Shown here piece after piece: positions 1 to 5,151 of a stretch of DNA of 5,151 nt. The notes beneath the pieces were generated by a model. The model worked only from the letters and a program-made list of their open reading frames with translations. It did not search any database and was not told the origin of the DNA. The DNA comes from CAG-791 sp963596015 (GTDB lineage: Bacteria > Bacillota > Clostridia > Lachnospirales > Lachnospiraceae). The stretch spans positions 1 through 5,151 of the forward strand of contig CAVBJS010000103.1 of the NCBI GenBank assembly GCA_963596015.1, given 5' to 3'. Every line of letters starts with the position of its first letter. Positions within the stretch are counted from its first letter, which is position 1. The position numbers were made by a program, and so were the translations under genes.

Positions 1-30
1 AGCACAGCCCGCATCACTGCGAACTGTGCT
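1..30 (-). terminator. Probable operon-end terminator hairpin, cut by the window edge
   Basis: Positions 1-7 (AGCACAG) and 24-30 (CTGTGCT) are a perfect 7-bp inverted repeat. Inside it a second perfect 4-bp stem (10-13 CGCA with 18-21 TGCG) closes a 4-nt loop, leaving a symmetric 2x2 internal loop. It begins 34 nt after the stop codon of the MalG-type permease, the usual place for an intrinsic terminator on the minus strand. The T-tract that would prove this would lie outside the window. On the plus strand no T-tract follows position 30, so a plus-strand terminator is unlikely. It could also be an intercistronic RNA hairpin if the operon continues. Confidence 0.6.
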
Positions 31-64
31 CTTAAACTATCTCATTTGTGAACTATCGCAAACC

Positions 65-961
65 TTAGCCCTTAACAGCACCGGCTACCATACCTTCGAT
101 GATCTTCTTACTGAAGAGGAAGTACAGTATAACGATAGGTGCCATGGTGATCAGCATACCTGCCATGATCTTCGGATAGTCAGATGCGAACTGACCCTTG
201 AAGTTAGTCATAGCCAGCGGAACTGTCTGCAGAGCCACATTCTTACTGGAAAGAACCAGTGCGAAGGAGAACTCATTCCAGCAGGAGAAGCTCTGGATGA
301 TAGCTACGGTGGTCAGGATCGGTCTGGTAACCGGAAGGATGATGCTGAACAGCGTCTTGGTGAAGGAGCTGCCGTCGATAGCTGCTGCTTCTTCCAGTTC
401 TACCGGAATCGACTTGATGAAGCTCTCGATCAGGAACACCGCTATAGGCAAACCGAATGCCACATAGGGAATGATCAGGGTGAACCACTTGTTAGCCATA
501 CCTACGCTGTTGAATACGACATAGATAGGTACTAACAGAGAGTGGATCGGGATCAGCAGACCCATCAGGAACAGTGCATACAGTGCACGGTTTAACTTAA
601 ACTCGATTCTGGCCAGGATATATCCTACGATGAAACCGAACAGTACGATGAGTGCTACGGAGATCACGGTGGTACGTACGCTGTTTACCATGGAATCAGC
701 GATATGGTAATCCTTGTTGGTCAGCACCTTGATGTAGTTAGCCCAGGTAGGGTTGGCGGGAAGACCGATAATATCCGCATTGAACTGTCTCTTCAGCTTT
801 AAGGAAGAGTAGAACATCCATACCAGCGGGAAAATGCAGGAAATGGAGAATGCCAGAAGAATAACGTTGATGACAACTGCTGCGACACCGGTAGCAAATC
901 TCTGTCCGGGTGTTCTGGCGCTCTTAACCTTTGTCATTTTAAATTCCTGTTTTTTTGCCAT
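65..961 (-). CDS. Carbohydrate ABC transporter permease, MalG type (CUT1)
   Basis: Inner-membrane channel subunit of a sugar ABC importer, 298 aa, a normal length for the family. Hydrophobic segments are visible near residues 25-50, 98-118, 127-150, 158-180, 210-225 and 266-284, fitting six membrane spans. The cytoplasmic EAA loop that docks the ATPase is clear at about 188-212 (ELEEAAAIDG, then a conserved ILP). The C-terminus IIEGMVAGAVKG is the characteristic MalG-family ending. The ATG directly follows the TAA of the upstream permease gene (TAAATG), so the two are translationally linked. Its ribosome site AAGGGGG lies 8 nt upstream, inside the end of that gene. The later Met9 is possible but has no better ribosome site. 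It should pair with the MalF-type subunit and use an ATPase encoded elsewhere. Substrate unknown. Confidence 0.96.
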   Translation of the reverse strand: MAKKQEFKMTKVKSARTPGQRFATGVAAVVINVILLAFSISCIFPLVWMFYSSLKLKRQFNADIIGLPANPTWANYIKVLTNKDYHIADSMVNSVRTTVISVALIVLFGFIVGYILARIEFKLNRALYALFLMGLLIPIHSLLVPIYVVFNSVGMANKWFTLIIPYVAFGLPIAVFLIESFIKSIPVELEEAAAIDGSSFTKTLFSIILPVTRPILTTVAIIQSFSCWNEFSFALVLSSKNVALQTVPLAMTNFKGQFASDYPKIMAGMLITMAPIVILYFLFSKKIIEGMVAGAVKG

Positions 962-1858
962 TTACTCCACCCCCTTGTCTTTCATAAGGAAGTTAACCAG
1001 CTTCTGGCTACCGCCGATAACGATCAAGCTGACTACAAAGATGGCAACGGAAATACAGCTGCCGTATCCTAAGTCGGTCTGCTTAAAGGAAACATTGTAT
1101 CCGTACAGTGCCATAACCATGGAAGACGTACCGGGGCCGCCCTTCGTCATGGTATAAATGTGATCGAATACCTTCATGTTTCCGGCTACACACAGGGTGA
1201 TGCAGACCATGATCATATTCTTGATCAGCGGAAGGATGATATATACCGCTCTCTGCCATGCATTGGCACCGTCTAACTCTGCCACTTCGAAGATCTCATT
1301 ATCAACAGCGGCTATAGCAGACAGAAGGATAACCATGTAGTAACCAATGTACTGCCAAATCAGCGGGATAGCTACGAGGGTCAACACCAGGCTGGAATTG
1401 TTCAGCCAAACCTGCGTCTGGTCTGCATGACCGGTAGCGCGCAGGATGTAATTGATGATACCTCTCTTGTTGTCGTAAATCATGGTCCAGATCAGGCCGA
1501 TGTAAACGGCTGAGATCGTACTGGGGAAGAAACCGAAGGTACGATGGACACCTTTTAACTTGGTCAGTTTGGAATTGATCATCAGCACGAAGATGAAAGC
1601 AATACCTACCTGACCGATAACGCTCAGGAAAACGATGTAAATGTTGTGAACAAAAGCTTCCCAGAATGTTTCGTCATGCAACAGTGTAATGTAGTTTGTC
1701 ATGCCATTGAAGGTCTTGACCGGGCCGCCTTTCCACTGAAAGAAGCTGAAGAACAGCGCTGCAAAAAGCGGAACCAAAACAGAGAAGATATACCAGATGA
1801 CCGGGATCGCTAAGAATGCTACGATAACCCGCATTTTAGGTTTGATTGCTTTTAACAT
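962..1858 (-). CDS. Carbohydrate ABC transporter permease, MalF type (CUT1)
   Basis: First permease subunit of the sugar importer, 298 aa. Membrane segments are visible near residues 10-40, 70-94, 108-128, 156-182, 208-226 and 265-284. The EAA loop is at about 187-210 (EVAELDGANAWQRA, then IILP); its second position is Val where the consensus has Ala. The family motif FDHIYTMTKGGPG follows at 231-243. I chose the ATG at 1858 because AAGGGGG (1867-1873) sits 8 nt upstream. A longer frame from a TTG at 1903 adds 15 residues, lacks a ribosome site and starts inside a predicted hairpin. The gene is 244 bp downstream of the binding-protein gene on the same strand, separated by a terminator-like hairpin, and abuts the MalG-type gene. 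Like its partner it uses a GGGGG Shine-Dalgarno rather than GGAGG. Substrate cannot be deduced. Confidence 0.95.
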   Translation of the reverse strand: MLKAIKPKMRVIVAFLAIPVIWYIFSVLVPLFAALFFSFFQWKGGPVKTFNGMTNYITLLHDETFWEAFVHNIYIVFLSVIGQVGIAFIFVLMINSKLTKLKGVHRTFGFFPSTISAVYIGLIWTMIYDNKRGIINYILRATGHADQTQVWLNNSSLVLTLVAIPLIWQYIGYYMVILLSAIAAVDNEIFEVAELDGANAWQRAVYIILPLIKNMIMVCITLCVAGNMKVFDHIYTMTKGGPGTSSMVMALYGYNVSFKQTDLGYGSCISVAIFVVSLIVIGGSQKLVNFLMKDKGVE

Positions 1859-1866
1859 AAGCAAAT

Positions 1867-1873
1867 CCCCCTT
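1867..1873 (-). promoter_or_regulatory. Ribosome binding site deciding the MalF-type start
   Basis: Minus-strand AAGGGGG lies 8 nt before the ATG at 1858. It supports this ATG over the upstream TTG at 1903. The same AAGGGGG with an 8-nt gap precedes the second permease gene (970-976, ATG at 961). GGGGG can pair with the anti-Shine-Dalgarno CCUCC through one G-U wobble. Confidence 0.8.
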
Positions 1874-1897
1874 TTGGAATAATTGAAAAAGGCCAAT

Positions 1898-1934
1898 ATG
1901 CAACGATTACAGGGGTCCTCTCCCGACGCTGCAT
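1898..1934 (-). other. Hairpin in the leader before the permease genes
   Basis: Positions 1898-1905 (ATGCAACG) pair with 1927-1934 (CGCTGCAT) as an 8-bp stem with one G-U wobble on the minus-strand RNA, around a 21-nt loop. It lies between the terminator-like hairpin and the permease ribosome site and has no T-tract, so it is not itself a terminator. A role as an RNA stabiliser or as a block to 3' decay is inference. Confidence 0.45.
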
Positions 1935-1961
1935 AAGAGCCGAAAAGGATTTTAAACCTGT

Positions 1962-1995
1962 AAAAAAGGGTCTTGGGTAACTCTGCCAAGACCCT
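1962..1995 (-). terminator. Intrinsic terminator or attenuator between binding protein and permeases
   Basis: Minus-strand RNA forms a perfect 9-bp stem GGGTCTTGG/CCAAGACCC (1986-1994 with 1968-1976), extended by an A-T pair, around a 9-nt loop, followed at once by six T residues (1967-1962). This is a full intrinsic terminator by structure, sitting 108 nt after the binding-protein stop and about 100 nt before the permease start. I see no strong promoter between it and the permeases, so partial read-through is the likely design, giving excess binding protein over channel. Such hairpins are well known after binding-protein genes, for example malE-malF in E. coli. Confidence 0.85.
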
Positions 1996-2049
1996 CCTTA
2001 CTGTTATTTTACAACAATTTTTTAGTTATTTCATCAATATTCCATAAAG

Positions 2050-2069
2050 ATTTCAAAATATTCTGAAAT
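2050..2069. repeat. AT-rich imperfect palindrome after the binding-protein gene
   Basis: The 20 bp starting ATTTCAAAAT read nearly the same on both strands; nine of ten symmetric pairs match. It begins 34 bp past the stop at 2103. There is no natural loop, so it is a better candidate for a protein-binding palindrome than for an RNA hairpin, but AT-rich spacers produce such symmetry by chance fairly often. Confidence 0.3.
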
Positions 2070-2102
2070 ATACTTGGTGATCTCGCACTAAAGTCTGTCG
2101 AC

Positions 2103-3569
2103 TTACTTGTTCAGGTAAACTTCCTCGTACTTAGCCTGAATATCAGCTGCCAGATCTTCTGCAGTGCCTTCGCCGTTCATCAGTTCCTGAAGACCGGTGT
2201 TGCAAACTTCCCAAACTGCGGAGTCTACATAAGAATCATAGATTTCGCAAGGGGTGGTATCTACATAAGAGTAGTTGTAGAAGCCTACGGTCACATCGTC
2301 GAATGCGCTCAGATCTACATCGTCAACCTTGGTCAGACCTGCCAGTGCGTAGTTCTCTGCTACGTAGTTAGCGAAGTCAGGGCCGGTCAGCTTGTAGCAA
2401 AGGTCGATGCAAGCTGCAAGCTTGTCGGGATCCTCTGCAACCTTAGCGTTGATAGCCATACCATAGCCAAGACCGATGTTCTGGCCGTTAGCATCCTCGG
2501 TAGCATCATCGGGCTGAGGCAGAACTGCAAAGCCGATGTTGTTGTACTTCTCTTCGTCAGACTCCTGCAGAGTAGCTGCGATGTAAGACTCATCCCAGTT
2601 ACCGCCGATGAATGCTGCAGCATCGCCAGCGATATAGTACTCACGAGCATCCTCGTTGGTTACGGAGTTGAAGTCCTCGTTGAAGACTCCGCTCTGGAAG
2701 ATATCCTGTGTGAACTGCAGTGCAGCTACGAAGGTATCATCTGTGAAGGCAGCCTCGCCGTCGCCGTCGATGATGTGCTGGAACCACTCCTTACCGGTAT
2801 ATCTGTCACCTAAGGTGCTCAGGAAATCGGAGTTAGCCTGCCACTGACCGCCATTGCCGAATGCGATGGTGTCGATGCCCTGCTCGGAGAAGTACTCAGC
2901 AGCCTTCTTAACATCATCCCAGTTGTCAGGGAAGCTGTCATAGCCTGCCTCTGCCCACATAGCCTTGTCGTAGATAACTACGGTGCAGGTACCGCCGGTC
3001 AGAGCCGGAAGAGCGTAGATCTTGTCGCCATCCTTGAAAGGAGTGAAGTAATCCTGGTTGTAATCGTCGTAATAAGGAGAATCCTTGATCACGTCGGTCA
3101 TATCATAGATCAGGCCCTGCGCTGCCCATGCCTTGGTGTTCATACCCTGTAACAGGAATACGTCCGGAAGGTCATCAGCTGCTGCCATAGTAGCGATCTG
3201 GGTCTTGTACTCTGCGTTAGCCAGTACGTTCTGGTTCAGAGTGATGTCAGGATGAGCCTCATCCCACTCAGCAACCATGGTACGGAAGCCATCGGAACCA
3301 CCATTACCCTCAGACTCCTCGGATGTGGAGTAGTGCATCAGGTTGATCTCGCCGGTATAAGCCAACTCAGTAGCCTCAGTGGACTCTGCGGAATCTTCTG
3401 CATCAGCAGTATCCTCTGCCTCATCAGCTGCTTCCTCAGTGCTCTCTGCCTCGGTGGACTCCTCAGTAGTTGTCTCCTCGGTTGTGGATGTGGAAGAAGA
3501 ACCACAGCCTACCAGAAGAGTAGCTACCATTGCAGTGCTCAGTAATGCTGCTAATAACTTTTTCTTCAC
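2103..3569 (-). CDS. Sugar ABC transporter substrate-binding lipoprotein (family 1, CUT1)
   Basis: Extracellular lipid-anchored receptor that captures a sugar or oligosaccharide and delivers it to the two permeases; 488 aa. Residues 1-22 are a lipoprotein signal peptide: MKKK, a hydrophobic core, and lipobox LVGC with Cys22 as the lipidated residue. Residues 24-69 are a low-complexity Ser/Thr/Glu/Asp/Ala linker with no Lys or Arg. The binding domain starts near 73 (EINLMHYS) and shows family landmarks: LPDVFLLQG (134-142), GDKIYALP (181-188), VIYDKAMWAEAG (198-209) and NWDDVKKAAEYF (216-227). It is rich in Trp and Tyr, as sugar binders are, but the ligand cannot be named. The start is GTG, fixed by AGGAGG 8 nt upstream and by the signal peptide beginning there. 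It is the first gene of the transporter operon, with its own promoter about 80-110 bp upstream. Confidence 0.96.
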   Translation of the reverse strand: MKKKLLAALLSTAMVATLLVGCGSSSTSTTEETTTEESTEAESTEEAADEAEDTADAEDSAESTEATELAYTGEINLMHYSTSEESEGNGGSDGFRTMVAEWDEAHPDITLNQNVLANAEYKTQIATMAAADDLPDVFLLQGMNTKAWAAQGLIYDMTDVIKDSPYYDDYNQDYFTPFKDGDKIYALPALTGGTCTVVIYDKAMWAEAGYDSFPDNWDDVKKAAEYFSEQGIDTIAFGNGGQWQANSDFLSTLGDRYTGKEWFQHIIDGDGEAAFTDDTFVAALQFTQDIFQSGVFNEDFNSVTNEDAREYYIAGDAAAFIGGNWDESYIAATLQESDEEKYNNIGFAVLPQPDDATEDANGQNIGLGYGMAINAKVAEDPDKLAACIDLCYKLTGPDFANYVAENYALAGLTKVDDVDLSAFDDVTVGFYNYSYVDTTPCEIYDSYVDSAVWEVCNTGLQELMNGEGTAEDLAADIQAKYEEVYLNK

Positions 3570-3577
3570 TTGCTTTT

Positions 3578-3583
3578 CCTCCT
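3578..3583 (-). promoter_or_regulatory. Ribosome binding site for the GTG-started lipoprotein gene
   Basis: Perfect minus-strand AGGAGG, 8 nt before the GTG at 3569. It decides the start: no ATG lies at a suitable distance, and the residues that follow (MKKKLLAALL) are a typical signal-peptide beginning. Confidence 0.9.
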
Positions 3584-3625
3584 ATAAAGTTATTTGTTTG
3601 CTTTCAACGCGAACCCTGTGAAAAG

Positions 3626-3642
3626 TTCTTAATCGTTTTCGC
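3626..3642 (-). promoter_or_regulatory. Operator-like element, copy 1, at the transcription start
   Basis: Minus-strand GCGAAAACGATTAAGAA begins 7 bp after the -10 box of the lipoprotein promoter, so it covers the expected transcription start. A near copy occurs at 3921-3937 (14 of 17 bases the same). Its GAAAACG half resembles LacI/GalR-family and CcpA (cre) half sites, whose usual centre is CG; the other half departs from the consensus. Binding here would block transcription start. Identity of the regulator is inference. Confidence 0.55.
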
Positions 3643-3648
3643 AAGTTC

Positions 3649-3678
3649 ATCATACAACTTTCTTCACATTTCTGTCAA
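3649..3678 (-). promoter_or_regulatory. Sigma-A promoter of the sugar transporter operon
   Basis: On the minus strand, a perfect -35 box TTGACA (3678-3673) is followed after 18 bp by TATGAT (3654-3649), matching TATAAT at five of six bases. Transcription should begin near 3642, giving a leader of about 73 nt before the GTG at 3569. An operator-like element lies at the start site, which suggests negative control by sugar availability. Confidence 0.8.
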
Positions 3679-3920
3679 TAACTATTCACAATTAGCGAGC
3701 ACTTCTCATGTTTTTAACAATTTAATCGCAGTTTTTTTGTGCACTATAACAATATTTCAAACAAAAAGCACGCCAAAGTGCCCTGTTTATATTGCAATGC
3801 GCTATCCGATCGCCCTACCGAAAGCGAAAATGACCGCTGTTCATTTATGCTTTTTCCGTCAAATAAGCTAAAAAAAAATGAATCTTTTGGCATTTCTATG
3901 TCAAAACGACGTAACTATTA
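3679..3920. other. AT-rich non-coding stretch upstream of the operon promoter
   Basis: I see no gene here on either strand. Short open frames have no ribosome site and no protein character. Two minor items are visible. One is a 4-bp hairpin, GCAC (3768-3771) with GTGC (3778-3781), followed on the minus strand by five T (3767-3763), a weak terminator-like element. The other is a pair of partial matches to the operator-like motif on the plus strand: GCGAAAATGA at 3824-3833 and AAAACGA at 3903-3909. A run of nine A lies at 3870-3878. Confidence 0.5.
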
Positions 3921-3937
3921 CTCTTAAACGTTTTCAC
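3921..3937 (-). promoter_or_regulatory. Operator-like element, copy 2, upstream
   Basis: Minus-strand GTGAAAACGTTTAAGAG matches copy 1 (3626-3642) at 14 of 17 positions in the same orientation. It is the better LacI-type site: the core AAACGTTT is a perfect palindrome and the half TGAAAACG equals the classical half site. It overlaps a minus-strand TATAGT (3941-3936) that could be a weak second -10 box, though no good -35 box is found. It could serve as an auxiliary operator for copy 1 through DNA looping; this is inference. Confidence 0.5.
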
Positions 3938-3964
3938 TATAATAGTCTGAAAAAGAAGACAATT

Positions 3965-4020
3965 AAAAAAGCCCGCCCGGCTGTAGCTGCACTTTCTGCT
4001 GTGCAGTTTGCCGGACAGGC
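3965..4020 (-). terminator. Strong intrinsic terminator of the aldo/keto reductase gene
   Basis: Minus-strand RNA pairs 4020-4010 with 3981-3971 as an 11-bp GC-rich stem including two G-U wobbles. After a small internal loop comes a perfect 6-bp stem CTGCAC/GTGCAG (4006-4001 with 3992-3987) and an 8-nt loop. Six T follow directly (3970-3965). It stands about 100 nt after the reductase stop and should isolate that gene from the transporter operon. The plus strand lacks a T-tract after the stem, so it is one-way. Confidence 0.9.
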
Positions 4021-4050
4021 TGTATATATCTCTGTGCACCATCTGACCTA

Positions 4051-4090
4051 TCGGATTCTTCCAAAGGGATCCGAACATCCGAATAGATGT
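4051..4090 (-). other. Two small hairpins in the reductase 3' untranslated region
   Basis: TCGGATTC (4051-4058) pairs with GGATCCGA (4067-4074) as an 8-bp stem with one G-U-type pair and an 8-nt loop. Next to it ACATC (4075-4079) pairs with GATGT (4086-4090). Both lie between the reductase stop and its terminator and lack T-tracts. The minus-strand RNA would carry a run of three hairpins before it ends. No function can be assigned. Confidence 0.35.
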
Positions 4091-4121
4091 CGGGCATAGC
4101 AGGTGCTGTATGATCATCGTA

Positions 4122-5135
4122 TTACTTTGTGATGGTTCCGTCTAAATCCCAGAGATCTTCCCATCCCTTAGCTCCCGGCCAGAGAAATACCTGGCCCTTC
4201 ACCAGACGACAGTCTTTATCATCTTTCGCGATAGCTTCCATCTCCTCTTTGGTCAACGGATTTTCAAAGCTTGCCTTCAGGTTATTGATATACTGGGCTT
4301 CCTTGACGGAAAAAGGAATGGGGATCTGACCGTTTTGTACCGCCCATTTAAGACATGTGACCGCCGGGTGATCTCCGTGGGCAGCCGCTGCCGCCTTAAC
4401 GGAAGGCAGCTCCACATCCGCCACATCCTCCGGGGTTCTGTCCCGCTCCGGCCTTGACGGAGAGCCGATAGGACAAAAGCCGATGGGCTGTATGCCTTTT
4501 TCTGTTACATAGTCAAACAGCTCTCTTTGCTGGAAGGAAGGATGCAACTCCATCTCTATGGCCGCCGGCTTGATCCGGCAAAGAGGCAGCACCGCTTCCA
4601 GTTTGGGGATCGTCATATTGGACATAGCAATGTTCTTAGCCAGTCCTTTGTCCACCAGTTCCTCCAGCTGGTGCCAGGCATCCATGAACTCATCCACGGA
4701 AAAAGGCTTAGAATCCGGATTTCTGGAATCACCGCTGCAATGGGGTGCGTGATAGTTGGGGAAGGGCCAGTGAAGGAAATACAGATCCACATAGTCAAGC
4801 TGCAGATCCCGCAGGCTTTGCTGACAGGATTCCACCACATGGCGGTGCTGATCGTTCCATACCTTGGAAGTGATATAAAGCTCTTCTCTGGTCACCACCC
4901 CCTCTTCCATGACTCGGTGCAGCACCTGGCCGATCTCCTTCTCATTCATATAAACAGCAGCGCAGTCAATAAGCCGGTAGCCGGAGCAAATGGCGCCGTA
5001 TACCGCCTGGGCGATCTCCGCCGAGCCATACTTATCCGATCCGAAGGTGCCAAGACCGATGGCAGGGATCTTACTGCCGTCTGCCAGGGTATGGCAGGGC
5101 ACCTGACTACTGTAATCTATCTTGTTTTCTGTCAT
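4122..5135 (-). CDS. Aldo/keto reductase family oxidoreductase
   Basis: Cytoplasmic NAD(P)H-dependent reductase converting aldehydes or ketones to alcohols, probably of sugar-type or other small carbonyl substrates; 337 aa, slightly longer than the usual 270-320. The TIM-barrel landmarks appear in order: IPAIGLGTFG (23-32), YRLIDCAAVYMNE (53-65), TSKVW (89-93), VDLYFLHWP (116-124), a degenerate MSN (171-173) and IPIPFS (271-276). The catalytic tetrad is complete: Asp57, Tyr62, Lys91, His122. The usual IPKS is IPFS here, and the Arg six residues later is Gln281, so the common basic contacts to the NADPH 2'-phosphate are missing. The C-terminal extension GQVFLWPGAKGWEDLWDLDG (314-333) may shape the substrate pocket. 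The ATG at 5135 has no clear Shine-Dalgarno and the frame stays open to the window edge, so the start could lie upstream. Its own terminator follows; linkage with the transporter is only by position. Confidence 0.93.
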   Translation of the reverse strand: MTENKIDYSSQVPCHTLADGSKIPAIGLGTFGSDKYGSAEIAQAVYGAICSGYRLIDCAAVYMNEKEIGQVLHRVMEEGVVTREELYITSKVWNDQHRHVVESCQQSLRDLQLDYVDLYFLHWPFPNYHAPHCSGDSRNPDSKPFSVDEFMDAWHQLEELVDKGLAKNIAMSNMTIPKLEAVLPLCRIKPAAIEMELHPSFQQRELFDYVTEKGIQPIGFCPIGSPSRPERDRTPEDVADVELPSVKAAAAAHGDHPAVTCLKWAVQNGQIPIPFSVKEAQYINNLKASFENPLTKEEMEAIAKDDKDCRLVKGQVFLWPGAKGWEDLWDLDGTITK

Positions 5136-5151
5136 ATCGTTCTGTATATTT

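Noticed and set aside
26..535. 169-codon plus-strand open frame opposite the MalG-type permease
   Set aside because: It is antisense to a clearly recognised gene, with no ribosome site, no family motifs and an amino-acid mix typical of a reversed coding strand.
1859..1903. Fifteen-residue N-terminal extension of the MalF-type permease from a TTG at 1903
   Set aside because: There is no ribosome site before the TTG and it sits in a hairpin stem, while the ATG at 1858 has AAGGGGG at the right distance.
2020..2066. Possible minus-strand promoter TTGAAA, 17 bp, TGAAAT before the permeases
   Set aside because: The -10 box matches only four of six bases and its transcript would meet the terminator at 1995-1962 almost at once.
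3870..3900. Run of nine T on the minus strand as a terminator
   Set aside because: The only preceding inverted repeat is a 5-bp AT-rich AAATG/CATTT, too weak for an intrinsic terminator.
3938..3943. Perfect TATAAT on the plus strand
   Set aside because: No -35 box lies 16-18 bp upstream and no plus-strand gene follows, so it is probably chance in AT-rich DNA.
3530..4099. Several short plus-strand open frames (62-113 codons) in and around the spacer
   Set aside because: They overlap the promoter, the operator-like elements or the lipoprotein gene, have no ribosome sites and encode no recognisable or balanced protein sequence.
3896..4117. 73-codon minus-strand open frame after the reductase
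   Set aside because: It runs straight through the strong intrinsic terminator, has no ribosome site and shows no protein character.
1..5151. CRISPR arrays, tRNA or rRNA genes, insertion sequences, attachment sites
   Set aside because: I saw no regularly spaced repeats, no cloverleaf or rRNA signature, and no transposase or terminal repeats.

Overview
The window looks like chromosomal DNA of a Gram-positive anaerobe of the Clostridia, most likely Lachnospiraceae-like. The evidence is a lipoprotein solute-binding protein with a long Ser/Thr/Glu linker, strong purine Shine-Dalgarno sequences, moderate GC content in genes, AT-rich spacers and short intrinsic terminators. The genus is inference; no rRNA or other marker gene is present. 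All four supported genes lie on the minus strand, so transcription runs from high to low coordinates.

In transcription order: (1) 5135-4122, an aldo/keto reductase with a complete catalytic tetrad. It ends in a strong two-part intrinsic terminator (4020-3965), so it appears to be a separate transcription unit. (2) A gene-free region of about 550 bp (4121-3570). It holds that terminator, two near-identical 17-bp operator-like elements 295 bp apart, and a well-formed promoter (TTGACA, 18 bp, TATGAT) for the next gene. (3) 3569-2103, a lipoprotein sugar-binding protein starting at GTG. (4) A 244-bp spacer with an AT-rich palindrome, a terminator-like hairpin and a second hairpin. (5) 1858-962 and 961-65, two inner-membrane permeases of the MalF and MalG type, joined TAA-ATG with no gap. 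A hairpin at 30-1 probably ends the operon.

Together the three ABC genes form a CUT1-type carbohydrate importer: the lipoprotein captures a sugar or oligosaccharide outside the cell and the two permeases form the channel. No ATPase gene is present, as is usual for such Gram-positive operons, which share an MsmX/MsmK-type ATPase encoded elsewhere. The hairpin between the binding protein and the permeases probably lowers permease expression relative to the binding protein. The substrate cannot be read from the sequence.

I found no evidence of a wholly new system. The points most worth a second look are the repeated operator-like element, the hairpin pair inside the operon, and loss of the usual NADPH-phosphate-binding basic residues in the aldo/keto reductase.
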